Shown: positions 1-11,865 of the stretch, piece by piece
How positions within the stretch are numbered: position 1 is the first letter of the stretch
Layout: every line of letters begins with the position of its first letter
DNA from: Gamsiella multidivaricata
Lineage: Eukaryota > Mortierellomycota > Mortierellomycetes > Mortierellales > Mortierellaceae
Assembly: GCF_025024155.1 (NCBI RefSeq)
Contig: NW_026251732.1
Location: 186,001 to 250,000, forward strand
DNA length: 64,000 nucleotides
Direction: 5' to 3'
Translations under genes and position numbers: made by a program
Notes under the pieces: generated by a model
Seen by the model: the letters and a program-made list of their open reading frames with translations, nothing else
Database searches by the model: none
Told to the model about the DNA's origin: nothing

Positions 1-729
1 ATATTCTCGATTGCCGGGATGTCTTGGTCGATCTCTGTACATACTCCATCTGATACGAGACCCTTCGCGTTTAAAGTTTTTGGCTATTATAAACAAATTA
101 TCAACTACCCTCTATTGGCATGCATGAAGCAACGGAAACGTATTTGCATTCTACCTTTTTCTCTAGCTCAATGCTGCCGTTTCTGTATTGTTTTTTGACC
201 TCTGTGAGCAACTGCGAGGCAACAGAGCGGAGTAAATCCGTAGCAGGGTATGGCTTCCTGGCCACGATGGCGCCTCTATCATTCCTCCTCTGCAGCAGCA
301 TGAAATCCGCTGCTCGATCGACAAACTGCTGGACGTGCTTACCAACTGCATTCGTGGTAACGATAGAGTCGTATATGTGGAGATTGTGGAGCAGCACAGT
401 ATGGAACTGTAGGTGGTCTGAGTCCTTGCGTTCTAGATCACCAACGTCCTTTTCCTGCTCTTTCTCAGCCTTCTCCTGTCCATCATAGTCATCCGCATCG
501 GTCTCTCCCCCGACTTTGGAGCTCTATGCCGTTGAACTTTAACACTACTAGATTCGCTGTTGCAGGTTCATATGAACCATAACGAGACAGAATAGGTAAA
601 GGTAATCGAATGAATGAATGAATCCAAGCAAATGATGACTTCGAGGAATGAAAATACTCATATTTACCTGTTCTATGCTTGCATTTGGAAGTACAGCTGA
701 GAAAGACAATCAAACTTCTTTCGAAGTCC
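1..729. other. no assignable gene; possible tail of decayed nuclease
   Basis: A minus-strand reading frame at 101-397 (98 codons) is the only sizeable open stretch; it has no motif I recognise. Because it lies downstream of the decayed XPG-like nuclease on the same strand it could be a remnant of that gene's C-terminal region, but nothing in the sequence proves this. The left edge of the window cuts whatever lies here. Confidence 0.3.
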
Positions 730-1725
730 ACTATAGGGCATGGCAGCTTGAACAGGAGAGGGAGTAGACAGTTTCAAATAAGCCTGTAATAAATCCACTA
801 AACTCCTCTGTGAAGTGGTAAATGCTTTCTGGGGAGTATCGTTGCAGCCTCTGCAAGCCGAAAATATATATATGAAAAGTCGGGTTGGGGATACGTTTTA
901 TGTATCAGTAACATACACAGTAATCTATTTAATAAAAGCTTACCTTCTCCATCCAGTTCCTTGATGACTTTGTAGTTGGTGGCACTTCCGAGAGAGGGGA
1001 TGTTACGGCTGTAGTCGTTTTTGAACACTATACCGAGCACTGTGAACTGGACCAGGCTGGGATCTAGAGTTATATGGGCGCTTGGAACGTCGTACACAAA
1101 GAACTTTCCTTTCGAGATGGATCGTTAAATAGTCTCGGCACCCGTGTACTAAGCATGGCACTGCCTCTTAGTACGACGATGTCATCAGGATTACACTCAA
1201 GGTTCATCGTGGGATCTGCTTCGGTCAAGCACTCGATGACGGTCCACTGTTTTTGCGCATGTAATATGCAAAGGCTTGTGGAGCGTCCATAGACCAACGG
1301 AAGGCTGACCTCAAGTCCTTGTGGGCGTCGATGAAGCGATATCTCCATATACGAAGCTTTTTATCCGGAAGGCGCTCGAGCCCATGTAAGTGTATATCGA
1401 CACGCTCAAGAGTCTTCCTACGTAGGTCCTTCCGATGCACTTGAGTGAGTCTCTTTTCTTCTGAAGGGTCGCCATCCAGGTAAAAGAAAAGGCTTGCTTG
1501 GATCCCAAGCTTCCGTACTTCTCGCTCAATGCAATGAGCATCCTCCATGGGATGTGGGGAATAGGCGTAGCGGATGGTGACATAAAACGAGCCAAGGATA
1601 TCGAATCGAATCGCCGAGTTGTGATCAAAAGCGTTGGGGAGGTTCAACAAGTGGGAGGACTGATGATGAAGAACAAGCTCATACCCTTTCTTCCGTAGAA
1701 AGGGCCACAGGCTCTCAATACCCAT
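730..1725 (-). pseudogene. XPG/FEN1-like structure-specific nuclease, decayed
   Basis: The frame opening at 1725 begins MGIESLWPFL, the N-terminal signature of the Rad2/XPG/FEN1 nuclease family, and carries the XPG-N pattern LDGDPSEEKR about residues 83-92. Near 1262, at an A5 run, the homology jumps to another frame (TVIECLTEADP, the XPG-I acidic region), and near 1120 it jumps again to FTVLGIVFKNDYSRNIPSLG, the helix-hairpin-helix region, which ends at a plausible donor (GAAG|GTAAGC) near 945. The next exon candidate (about 865-730) reaches a stop at CHAL*. Family members cut branched or flap DNA; here two frame breaks make function unlikely. The usual catalytic Asp in XPG-I reads as Ser (RGSAMLS), another sign of loss. 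Sequencing error at the A run cannot be excluded. Confidence 0.72.
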
Positions 1726-2038
1726 GGTTGTCTACACGATAAGATATCGATTTTTTTAAAACAATGAAAATAAAGGAAGATGAGAATATGGGAACAGTGA
1801 AGGAGCGTGAGAATGTATGAACGGGAAGAAAGATGAGACTTATGTGAATGGCATTGAGCAGGGGAAGGAAAGGGTTCTCACATACGATCGCCAGGTACCT
1901 ACCTGGCTACTGTGTTGCACCTGATCGGCCATTGGCATTCGTGCGCAAATAGCCTCTTTATTATCTTTGTTCTTGTTCGCCAGGCTCGCTGTTGCACTTT
2001 CCCTTTTTAACTCCCAGTTTCACTCACCCTATGCTACA

Positions 2039-4240
2039 TGGATCATCTGCTGCTCAAAGACAAACTACACTACTCGCACGCTTATGACCCCTTGGATGCT
2101 ACCGCACCATATGATTTCCCTAGAGAACAGGACTCCCTTAATCCATATATCAGGGTCTTCTCCTACGGCGAGTTCCGTGTTTTCTGAGCTCAAGAGAGAA
2201 ACCCGTTTCAATGGCTGCACTGCTCGCAAGGAAACTCGCGCTCCCGGTACGAAAATGAACCTCTGCATACCAACGCACCACTTCCCGTCTACATTCAAAA
2301 ATATTACGACGGAAAGCAAGGTCGACCGCGTGAATTCGGGAACTCAGAGAAAACACTTTCTAGTGACCGTGTTTCTGTCGGTCAACGGTGTCCAGTCTAT
2401 ATCCGAATCTGCAAAAGGGTGCACCAAGACCGAGTCGAGATCGAGTACCATTGGCGCCATAAGCGCAGCAGCTCCCTTGCAGTAACCAAAAAAATCCCTC
2501 TTGGGCCAAACAATCGGAATTGGTATAGAGAGAAGATCTCGGAAGGGTATGACTGGAAAGGGATCCAGAAACTTTTAAGACCTCGCCAAGGCAACCAAGA
2601 TATGCATTCATGTTTTCAGTCATCCGCGGTAATGTGCCTAGCTCTCCTCACGAAATTGATTGATTGCTCCGTATATTTTATTGTAGTTGGACAGGAAGAA
2701 GAGAACCTCTCTCCCGGGTTCCTTATCAAGTACAGCCATATTCAGGGCGTCATTTACCGAGCGCGTATAAAAACTTTTCAAAAAGCCAAGGATGTTGTAA
2801 ATAACGTGAAGGAATAGATCAAACAAATCGGAAAAGATAAAGGCGAAGGAATATTCTTGGACATCATTGACAACGACCCATAGGAATTCATAATCGCCTG
2901 TGCTCAGCTTTTCAGTTGAAGGTAATGCTGTGTAACATTTCAGTCAAGCCTTTATGCCTTTATCATACCCTGAAAGTCTGCTTCTAGCTCTCTTGCTCTC
3001 TCGACACTTTTTTTATCTATCTGTCTGCATCACTGTTGCTGCTACTTATTCTCCCTTCAACAGATTATGAATGTGAATAGGCTGATATATGGTATGGACT
3101 TCACACATAAGACTGTTAAATCTCTGGGGCCTATCGAGGACGAGTCGCCTGGAAACTCTCCCGTGCACACGTCCGCATGTCTGTTTATAATCCTTGTGAA
3201 GACCGTCAAGTCCATCGAGTAATTCCTATTGCATATATAAATACCAGCTCTGAATCAAAGTATGGTCAATTCATTGAATATGCTTATTTATGAATAGTCT
3301 TTATGAGAAGATAATTAACTGATGCTTTTGCGCTGTGCAATAGATATCGCATTAACAAGTGGCTGGCTTGGCTCAAGTCAGAATGCGGTTTAAAGATGGA
3401 GAAGTTCATGGTAGATTGTTCAGTGGTCGAATCCCAGGCGCTGAAGGCAGTGTTCCCTAATTCATTCATTCTGTTGCACTGCATGCATTGAAGTACGTGA
3501 CAATGACCGTACAGAACCTTGTTCACATCGTAAGATGAAGGAATGCGATGATATGCGACCTTTGCTGAACAAGGCTCGCGCTGCAGAGTCCAAGGAGAAA
3601 CTGCTCAAACTATGGGGTGAGTTCAAGGGCCAACATGCACAAAATGCCATCTTAATCCGTTATATCGAGAAGAGAGAGATTAACGATGAATCTATGCGAG
3701 CGTGGGTGAATTTTGCCAGGGGAGTTAGTAGTGTCGCATATTTTACCAGAGTTCAATGTATACTATTTTGTTTAATAACTGACTTCCAGCTCACTATTAT
3801 ATTTTATACAAACAAATACCCAGTCGGTGTGGTGTGTGGAGCCACATTTCTTTCTCATTCATTTCATATCTCAAGCAGAAAAATGGCACCAGCATAGTTG
3901 ATTAAAAATTGCTGATTTTAACCCATTTGATTCTTTTTTGACGTTATCTTCAGAATTATCAGCGTGTGGACGCGAATAACTTGGTGGAAAGCTGGCATAA
4001 AACGCTTAAGTTCATCAAGGCAACGAGCGCAATATTCGCGCAGATTAACTTATCTTCTTGCTACACAATATCATAAATATTGACTTTCGAGTCACCTACC
4101 TCAAGGTCAGGAAGGGACTATTACATGTGGGACTGTCAGCGTATGACAAAATGAGGAAGGCCAAGGCGATGGATTTGGAGCTCTTTCTTGCGAAGAATAT
4201 AGTTACAAAAAAGATGGACGAGTTTAAGGTGTGTGCTCTT
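2039..4240 (+). pseudogene. MULE/SWIM-type DNA transposase, decayed
   Basis: Pieces of one transposase lie in order on the plus strand in shifting frames. A FAR1/FLYWCH-like DNA-binding part lies near 2215-2600 (IEYHWRHK, NWYREKISEGYDWKGIQKLL). The catalytic core follows at 3067-3230 (MDFTHKTVKSLGPI then SACLFIILVKTVKSIE) and 3340-3507 (WLAWLKSECGLKMEKFMVDCSVVES). The C-terminal part appears at 3535-3720 and about 3955-4240 (NNLVESWHKTLK). This order and the NLVESWHKTLK block are typical of Mutator-like transposases of Mucoromycota. Multiple frame changes and internal stops show it cannot be translated as one protein, although some gaps may be introns. I did not find terminal inverted repeats. 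Confidence 0.75.
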
Positions 4241-5029
4241 TGTGTGATACATGTAGATCTGTTATTCTTCCTTGTGGTTCTAACTCTCTCCCTTTAAGAT
4301 ACCCGTAGTTTGAGGTAAAATCATTTAATTCACCTGAAGTTCAATACTCCGTTACCATCGGCATGGAAAGAAGCCTCCTTCTTTCTTGTTCCTATGGGGA
4401 TTACGAGAGGCATAATGTCACGAATTAAGGACTTGCACACTCGTGGCTTATGATTACCTCGCGTCTACTACGCGAGCCCAAATCACGTCGCATCTCCAGA
4501 ATTACCCCACACGGAAAGCATATCTGATTTACTGTTGCTTGTCCGTTCCAAGAAGACAATTATCCTCGTCCACCTTTGTCAATTCCGTGAGTGTTATGTT
4601 ATGTTGCGGCTCCGAGCACGGGAGCTTATAGGATATAAGCTACCGAGCTGGGATCCCTAGTCAAGCTTTATTCGCGTATAAAAGGCCTAGCTAGTTGCCT
4701 TAGTCAAACCTCAGTCCGCAATGAAATACTTCCCTGCCTTGTACTCGCTCTTGCCCCTCCATCTTTCACTTACCTGCCTGTCCAGACCTTGACATATAGG
4801 ATCCCTTGCAATAATTTATATTTGATGCAAAGAACTTACAACGTCTTGGAAATCAATTATGACTTTACACTTTCGCCTAAGCCAGCTTACCACAATACGG
4901 ACAACATGGAAAGTATCAATGAGTTTGGTCTTCCCCCTGCAACAAACTATCGTATATACAGACCCCGCTTATGATCATTAAACAGCATTCATTTCTACTC
5001 ATTCCTACTTGACCACTGCCCTTGATTCT
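4241..5029. other. no gene seen
   Basis: Only short reading frames without motifs occur here. TATA-like AT tracts are present but no coding exon can be supported. Confidence 0.5.
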
Positions 5030-5242
5030 GCTGCTGCTGCATGATCTCAATCCCATCGAGCACATGGGGGCTATCTCGAAATTCCGCTTGGCAAGTACCA
5101 AACATCTCCCAGGAGCTGTGAAGAACTGTGGCAGCGCATCCCAATAGAGTGGTACAAGATCCCAGTTGAATACCGCTGCCAGCTGATGCTTAGACGACTT
5201 CGGGCTGTGCACAAAGCGAAAGGCAAGCATACAAAGTACTAA
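5030..5242 (+). pseudogene. Tc1/mariner transposase C-terminal fragment
   Basis: The plus strand reads HDLNPIEHMGAISKFRLAS in one frame (from about 5039), then after a one-base shift near 5090 reads EELWQRIPIEWYKIPVEYRC and ends RLRAVHKAKGKHTKY followed by TAA near 5242. The DLNPIEH block contains the last acidic residue of the DD34E/D catalytic triad, and the AKGxHTKY ending is the usual C-terminus of Tc1-type transposases. Only the last 65 or so codons remain, so this is a dead fragment. Confidence 0.75.
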
Positions 5243-6691
5243 TCCAGTTCACAATCCAATAAAAAGAGCGCAATCGCGATTTTTGGCGCGCAAGGTTCAA
5301 CAATATAAATTTGCAACTACTTGAGCGATAGATTCCAAAGATTCTGGTAATCTTCAATAATACCGTGGCAATAAATATGTGAAGTTTGGAAGAGATTGAA
5401 TAAAAGGATGGTCCATGAGATGATGAGAAGTAAATTTTATAGCAGTTTCAAACCTTATGGTATCTGTGCACCATGTTGAGTTCACAGAGACGACACAGTT
5501 GTGTTTAAAATTATTCAAATTATTCTGCTCAGAGCGCGATTTACCATTATTGACGATTATTAGAAAGGAGGGGGCTATTATACGACACTTACCCAGCCTG
5601 TGGCGAGGACTTCATATGTGTAATCTTCTTTTATTGTAGATTGCTCGAAACCTCCAGAAAATAAACTAGAATGAACTTTTGATCTCGGTCGGAGCCCTAC
5701 TGGACCTGCATCTTCGACTCGTGAGCGGACAACGAAGAAGGTCTTGGGCGGGTGATGGGGGGGACGTATGGAGTCCTCGCCGTAGTCGGATAATATGCTC
5801 AAGCCTTCATATTATTCGGCTACGCTGACACAAAATCTTTAAACTCTTGGGTTCAAACAGACTCATGTGTATATTGCTGGGGGTCAAGGATGGCACATGC
5901 AAACCTTGTCTGCAACGACAAACATTAGAATGACGCAGACGCCCACTATCGTTCAATCATCAAATGCAGTGCCGAATTTGTTGGATTGGCCACATTCTTT
6001 TACCCGGTGTGAAATTTCTGGGCAAGCGTATTGGTTGAGCCCACTGTGAGCCTAAGCAGCACAGCACTCAAAGTTACCAATCGCGCTGTCAGGAACAGAC
6101 AAGGCAGAGAAAGGAATATCAAACAGGAAGCTGATAGTTTTATTGCAGACTGAAAAAGAAATGAACTTCTTACTGCTAACTACATATACGTATCAAGAAC
6201 AAACGGGTTGTTCTAGATATGATCCGATAACATTCCAAACCGGAGACTCATCTGCAACACGCTGTCTTTGTAATTGTGCTGATTGCTGTTCGTGACACGC
6301 GCAATGCGGTGCCAATTCTAGACTGAGGTGAGGCATTTATCTCTCCACGCAGTAGGCCTTATGGACATAAACAGTACATGTGCAGTAAGTGCGTTCTTGG
6401 ACATTATACTCGAAAAGGATGATTTGTATCCAAACCACCTTGTTGCTAAGCAAACAGGTTGGACACGCGAATCGTCTCGCCACGGTTTGCACCGGATGTA
6501 AGAGAAGCCATGGAATTAATGCAGAGGGAATACCAACCCTGATACTCCTATTGCAGGAATTCATTCATGTTTATTCCGACAGGTAGAGACTATTGGACTA
6601 TATTCATAAGATTTGCTTTTTGAGCATAAACTCAGTTCAATAAACTATCTAACTGAACACTGCCTTCGTTAAAATATCAGTCTACCGCGCA
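5243..6691. other. no gene seen; contains one hairpin
   Basis: No convincing exon. A near-perfect inverted repeat of 17-nt arms lies at 5781-5797 and 5808-5824 with a 10-nt loop (two mismatches, both G-U compatible). The remainder is AT-rich sequence with short frames that show no recognisable domain. Confidence 0.45.
5781..5824. repeat. imperfect hairpin
   Basis: Arms CGTAGTCGGATAATATG and CATATTATTCGGCTACG are reverse complements except at two positions. It may be a core of a dead MITE or a structured RNA element; no other support was seen. Confidence 0.4.
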
Positions 6692-6919
6692 TCATTCTAT
6701 ATAGTAGTTCTTAGTAACGGCTTCTGCCTGGTACACTGACATATATCGGTTCGTGTGAGACTTAACATTTGTAACGACCGGCGGATAATTTACAGTGAAA
6801 TCAGTAGACGTGGGGATGAGCAAAGGGACAGTGGTAATGCCAGGAGTGCCAGGGAGGGCGACAGTAATGGCGGGAAGAACAACCACAGTGAAAAAGAGGA
6901 CAACAGACAGGACCATCAT
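6692..6919 (-). CDS. putative small secreted protein (75 aa)
   Basis: The frame starts MMVLSVVLFFTVVVLPAITVA and is followed by a Pro/Thr/Val-rich 55-residue remainder. The first 20 residues look like a signal peptide with a likely cleavage after the Ala-Leu stretch. An in-frame stop lies six codons upstream of the first Met, so the start is well defined. A TATA-like ATAAATA lies about 130 bases upstream on the minus strand near 7052. No cysteines are present, so it is not a typical cysteine-rich effector. It might equally be a chance frame; no homologue is recognised. Confidence 0.4.
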   Translation of the reverse strand: MMVLSVVLFFTVVVLPAITVALPGTPGITTVPLLIPTSTDFTVNYPPVVTNVKSHTNRYMSVYQAEAVTKNYYIE

Positions 6920-7445
6920 CCCGGAGTCGACACTACATTCGTATGGAGCAAGATTTGAGGGGTAGGTAGCAAGACAGACGCAAGGAACTGGATCTGGAAA
7001 ATTGAGAGTAGATAAACTGAGGAAAAAAACCTGGAAGGGATGATACGCCTATTTATGTATCTGTTAGAATTATACGAAGGACAGTATCACTTGAGCAATT
7101 GAACTTAGTATCGGCCCCACACGATTCAACCCCGAAATTCAGCCGCTAAAATCCAGCGCCTCCCTTCGAATTGAAATTAGAAGCTGTATATAGGGTAGGG
7201 AGGGAGTACGGTAACCCTTCATCGGCAGAGATCTAGTGCGCATTGTTTATTATTCTGCGAGATAACTTGGGGCTGGCTCTTTTTTTGCAGTTAAAGTAAT
7301 CGGTAGGAGAGAGAGTATTAAGGGTACTTGATATTGTGCGACTGTCATTAAAAAGTCGAAACCTAAGGGTGTAGGGAAGGGCGTAAAAAAAGGGTGAGCC
7401 AAGCAGCTTTAAGGTCTACACACACATTCGCACATCAATACAGCC
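6920..7445. other. divergent promoter region
   Basis: The region separates a putative minus-strand secreted protein from the plus-strand fucosyltransferase gene. It holds pyrimidine tracts (a T run near 7280) and AT-rich stretches typical of fungal promoters, with no exon seen. Confidence 0.45.
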
Positions 7446-8849
7446 ATGACGCGACGGGCCAAGAAGCAGATAGTGCTTGTGGGCGTTGCTGCTGCATTCA
7501 TGATCGGTATTGTTACATTGCAGCCGTACTCGGATGTCCTCGATCAAAATTTGGGTGAACAGCTCACCACCACTCCTGACGCTCACAAGCAAGAGCCTGG
7601 TACCGTCAAGCCTTCCACCGTCGAGCATTTCAGCACACACCAGGATCCCTTTGACTACACCGACCCCTATGCCGTCAAGGATATTTGCAACAACCTGTCC
7701 AAGCAGCATCTACACTCCCGAGGAATGATCATTACCGAAAAGACCCAGGAGGACACTCTCAAGGTGTTTGTCTGGAGACAGCAGACTTTCATGGATCCCG
7801 CAATCGACTGGAAGGTCGAATCCCAGACGGTGTGCCCCTTCCCCCCAGAGCTCCAGCCATTCTTTGTTTTCAACGAGGAGTACCACATCCAGGACAAGTC
7901 CATTGTATGGGAACGGGGATACGCTCCCTGCTGGTTCTGGACCACGAATGTGTGGGGCAACTCCCGAGATGTTGTCGAGACTTGCGGGGGAGCTCGCAAT
8001 CAAAAGTACATTAGGACACAGAATTATACCGAGTTCAGAGATGCCGACGTTGTCTACATGGACTACCCCTTCTACAACTACATCAAAGAGGCACCGTTCT
8101 GGGATCACAGGAGGATGCCGCCAAGAATCGCACACCAAAAGTGGGTTCTCAACTACAATGGCGAATCCATTACCCACCACCCCCATGTCGCCTTGCCTTC
8201 CTTCTTGCAACAATTCGATCTCACCATGGGCAGCCCGGGTCCCTTGTTCGATATCCCATACCCCTTGTTTGCCATCTCTGAAGATCAAGCCCTGAAGATG
8301 GCCAATGTCCAGCCACAAGTTCCCATTGACAAGAAGCCCGTCAATTACATTGCCTGGGTGGTCTCCAACTGTCAACCTCAAAACAACCGCAACGAATTGA
8401 TGCAGGATATGATTGCCAAAATTGGTGCCCATTCCTACGGCAAGTGTTTCCACAACAAGGGCTTCCCCACCGACCTCCACGATGAGATCTACAACTACGA
8501 CACCAAGACCAAGGTTCTCAGCGCATACCCCTTCACATTCGTGGCCGAGAACTCCAACTGCCTTACCTATGTCACGGAAAAAATTTACAACGGGTTCCAA
8601 AGTGGAGCGATCCCCATCTACCTGGGAGCCATGGATATTGCCGACTATGTCCCCAAGGGAAGCTACATCAACGCCCAGGATTTCAAGAATACCGACGAAT
8701 TGGTGGAGTTCATGAAGACTGTCAACAGGGCACCCTACTATGAGTGGAAGAAGGCTGTCAAGCAAGATGTAACCCAGTTCTGCAAGAGCTGCTTCCCTCC
8801 CAAGGACACCAACGAGTGTGTCTTGTTGGATCGTGTCGTATTCCTGTAG
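7446..8849 (+). CDS. alpha-(1,3)-fucosyltransferase, GT10 family
   Basis: This intact, intronless 467-residue protein has GT10 features. It should transfer fucose from GDP-fucose to N-acetylglucosamine-containing or other glycans in the Golgi lumen. A basic N-terminus (MTRRAKK) precedes a hydrophobic span at residues 9-24, giving a type II signal anchor. An acceptor-side domain contains WVLNYNGESITHHPH (about 235-250). The GDP-fucose-binding signature is FTFVAENSNCLTYVTEKIYN with GAIPIYLGA and GSYINAQDF (about 362-412). Length is normal for the family. ATG at 7446 is the first in-frame Met after an upstream stop, in a CAGCC context. It sits alone between transposon-rich stretches yet has strong third-position bias and no damage, suggesting active selection. 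Acceptor specificity cannot be told from sequence. Confidence 0.9.
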   Translation: MTRRAKKQIVLVGVAAAFMIGIVTLQPYSDVLDQNLGEQLTTTPDAHKQEPGTVKPSTVEHFSTHQDPFDYTDPYAVKDICNNLSKQHLHSRGMIITEKTQEDTLKVFVWRQQTFMDPAIDWKVESQTVCPFPPELQPFFVFNEEYHIQDKSIVWERGYAPCWFWTTNVWGNSRDVVETCGGARNQKYIRTQNYTEFRDADVVYMDYPFYNYIKEAPFWDHRRMPPRIAHQKWVLNYNGESITHHPHVALPSFLQQFDLTMGSPGPLFDIPYPLFAISEDQALKMANVQPQVPIDKKPVNYIAWVVSNCQPQNNRNELMQDMIAKIGAHSYGKCFHNKGFPTDLHDEIYNYDTKTKVLSAYPFTFVAENSNCLTYVTEKIYNGFQSGAIPIYLGAMDIADYVPKGSYINAQDFKNTDELVEFMKTVNRAPYYEWKKAVKQDVTQFCKSCFPPKDTNECVLLDRVVFL

Positions 8850-9059
8850 ATACTCCCTCCTCTCGTCTTTTTATCTCTTCTCATCTACTTTACTTTTTTT
8901 TTTTTTTTTTTTTTTTAGATTAAAAGAGCCATACTTATAGAGTAATTATCCTATCCCCCTCTCTCCTCTTTCCATTTTCAACCCATCTGCATCTTTGCTT
9001 GGAAATATAAAGCATTGCGCTCTGCCCTGTTCCCAGCCGTTTTCTCTTCCCGAAAATTG

Positions 9060-9091
<32 letters not shown>

Positions 9092-9697
9092 TGAGGGCGA
9101 GGAATCTGCAAGCCGCAGCTCTTTGTCACCACTCATAAAAGCAATCAGTTTTGGGATTGTCCCGCTGAGTTTATTGACGGGCATCATCCTCTTGGTGGAA
9201 ATAAGATAAACATACTACGGATTTCGCTCAAACAAACTAGATTACGCTCTTACATTTCTTCGGAAACTTGTGGGCATTCTAGATACAGTAGGCTACTTGA
9301 TCAAGGGAGGAAGAATGCCAACAAATAGCTTCTGGGCATCTAAGCTTGTTGCACTTATTTCAATTGATCGCAGGACCTCCGGTGTATTGGCTGAGATTTC
9401 TCAAGGAGGAAGCAAGCGTCGTTGATTGGCGACGGTGGAGAATGGCAGTGAGACCTATCAAAATAGAAGAGGCACTATCCGATTAATAGGACAAATTAAT
9501 GATTACAGGGTACCAGTGGCAGGACTCATTATTCGCGACATAAAATTTGTCTGCAGCCACCGTTCGGTATTATGGAAATTTTTTGCGGAAGTGCCCTCAA
9601 ATATTCAGTCCAATTGAAAAAATATGTAGAATATAGAGGTTTAGAGTGGCATATATCTCATTGACTACAGTTGCCATCATTCTCCAAAAATCCGAAT
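8850..9697. other. 3' flank and spacer with homopolymer runs
   Basis: A T run at about 8891-8916 and an A run at about 9060-9090 flank a 140-base stretch; no coding signal was found. The A run resembles a retrotransposed poly(A) tail, but no flanking target duplication was found. Confidence 0.45.
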
Positions 9698-9714
9698 CCT
9701 ATCTAAAAAGGACT
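9698..9714 (+). repeat. 17-bp target site duplication, left copy
   Basis: CCTATCTAAAAAGGACT here is repeated exactly at 12334-12350, bracketing the truncated LINE and its A-rich tail. The length is typical of target-primed reverse transcription. Confidence 0.9.
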
Positions 9715-9768
9715 AGCATAGCATAAGGAAGCAGGAATATATTTGACGTGCTATGGTAAAAATGCCAG

Positions 9769-11858
9769 GTAATCGACTGCGTAATCAAGATGACTTGGAC
9801 CGTGCTTTCGACAGGGAAGGTCACAGACTCGATCAGTAGCGGATTAAACAGAAGCGGGCACAACTGAAAGCAATACAGAGTCACGTTCGGCAACAAATGC
9901 AGCAAGCAAAACAGCGAAGGCGTGAACAACAGCGACAATTGGAAGAGGAGCGGCAGCAAGCAGAGCAGCAAGAGCGTGACCGACAACGGCAACTGGAAGA
10001 GGAGCGGCAGGAGCGACAGCAGGAGGAGCAACGATGCCTGCAGGATATCGAGAGGCGGGCTCGATACAGGGAAGAACGACGAAGACGACGTCATTTATAT
10101 CGTAAATATATGAATGGGGATGCAAAGGTGTGTATAGACCGCCTGCACGAGAATGCACACAAGGCGGTGGACAATATGACGACGCCTGTTAACCAACCAT
10201 TGCCGGCAGTACCAGATGGAATTGAGCGAGATTTATTTGGATTGGCGCTCCAGGCACCAACAATCCAGCAAATTCAGGCAGCTAGACGATATTTGCAAAC
10301 ACATCAAAGGCTACAGTTTTGCTCGGATGGGTCAGTGATTCACAACGGCACGGAGCAAGTCAGTGCAGCATTTGGAGTTGTCATTTCGGTGGATGGTGGT
10401 CCCTACACAACGGCGTTCAGCGGACGGGTCGGTGGATACGCGTCGTCAACAATTGCAGAGATGTGTGGGCTTTTGGCAATAATTCTTATCAGCCCAAGGG
10501 AAGTGGACGTTGACATCTACATTGACAATCTCACGGTTGTCAATAATTTCAAGGATTTGGTGCAGCAGCGGAATTCAGCAACAGCGAGGCAGCGTTTGCG
10601 ATCTGCAGACGCGCAGTGGTGGGCGATGGTGCACTATGCCTTCTTGCAACAAGGGTAAGGTATATCTGTACATTGGATACGAGGACATGCTGGACACCGT
10701 GGCAACGAGGCTGTCGACACTGTTGCCAAGGTAGCACATGGGATCGATACAGGACTGTGGAGGCTAGACGCAACGCAACACCATGATCTGAAATGCCACA
10801 CACAGTTTGCAACACACAGTGCAGACCTGGACTTGAGAAGGATACTGAAGCTGCAATCAGCGGTACGGCACCACTGCCAATGGACATTGCAGCATCGAAC
10901 GAGGGCCTACATCAAAGACTGGCGGTCGGTAGCATGAGCGCCCACGCTGCGGATCCTACACAATAACAACCCGCCAAAGCGCCTATACATCAGTCTGGAA
11001 GACTGTCGTTTGCATTCGCACAGGATCAAGAAGTTGCATGGAGATTTGCCGACATTGCAGGCGATGAAGAAACGACATCCAGGTACCTACCAAATGGATA
11101 TATGTCATAGGTGTGAAAGGGAAGCAGAGACGAACGGTCATCTTTGGTGTTGCTCAGCTACCTTATGCGATCAGCGGCAAGAGTGGAGGGACGCGGTGGA
11201 GGAGATGAGGCCAAGTGGATATCGTACATGGAGATAGGCAGTGCGAAAATGGGAACAGGAGAAAGAGGAGGCCGAACGGGAGGACAAGTACTTCACTGCG
11301 ACTTGTCCCAACTTCTCGGCAACAGGAACGAACGCTATCTGGGAGTCAATGCAATGGATTCAGGGGACGGCGGAAAGACGAGGGACATATGATGTTGCTG
11401 AAGGAGAGGTATCGGAAAATGATGCGGATTGGGAGGTCAAGGAGTTGTACCGAGGATTGGTGCCAACGAGACTCATTGAGACCTGGAAACAGTTATTTAC
11501 CACCACCAAGTGGATTGCGACGATTATGGTGACAAAGTTCGTGAGCAGGATCGAAGAGTTTGGCAGAACCGAGATATGGAACAAACGATGCGAGGACACT
11601 GTCGCCTGGGAAAAGTCAGTTGGAATCAACTTCATGAGCAAACGCGCCGGAGGACGCAACGGTGATCGGGGACACCATCGCAGTGTTGGTGATTTCTCTG
11701 ATTTGAAAGGGAGACGACTACTTGCAGCGGAAGCCCAGGAAGGTAGATGGACCGCGAATTATAGGGTGCTACAGCATTGTTTGGGGCAAGGGAAGTTGGA
11801 CATAATGGAGGGTTTATTCGGCTTAAAAACAACCTTATTAACATCGGATCTTGACTAG
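9769..11858 (+). pseudogene. LINE ORF2 remnant: coiled coil, RNase H, Cys/His tail
   Basis: From about 9769 the frame reads MPGNRLRNQDDLDRAF, hits a TAG, then stays open at 9897-10658. First comes an Arg/Gln/Glu-rich coiled coil (residues 1-75 of that frame). RNase H follows: FCSDGSVIHNG with the first catalytic Asp near residue 143, AEMCGLLAIIL with the Glu, and VDIYIDNLTVV with the next Asp. A frameshift near 10655 is needed to reach the last RNase H motif (GHRGNEAVDTVAK), and further stops occur near 10935 and 11236. The tail includes IKKLHGDLPTLQAMKKRHPG and ICHRCEREAETNGHLWCC, matching the large LINE's KKLHGMLPTLNTMK and CCVCDVQDEDNHHLWTC. Confidence 0.82.
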
Positions 11859-11865
11859 GAGACGT

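Noticed and set aside
7710..8765. 351-codon minus-strand frame antisense to the fucosyltransferase
   Set aside because: It mirrors the strong codon bias of the GT10 gene on the opposite strand, has no motif, and is a typical shadow frame.
9060..9090. A run as poly(A) tail of a retrotransposed sequence
   Set aside because: No matching target duplication or recognisable retro-sequence was found on either side; likely a simple homopolymer.
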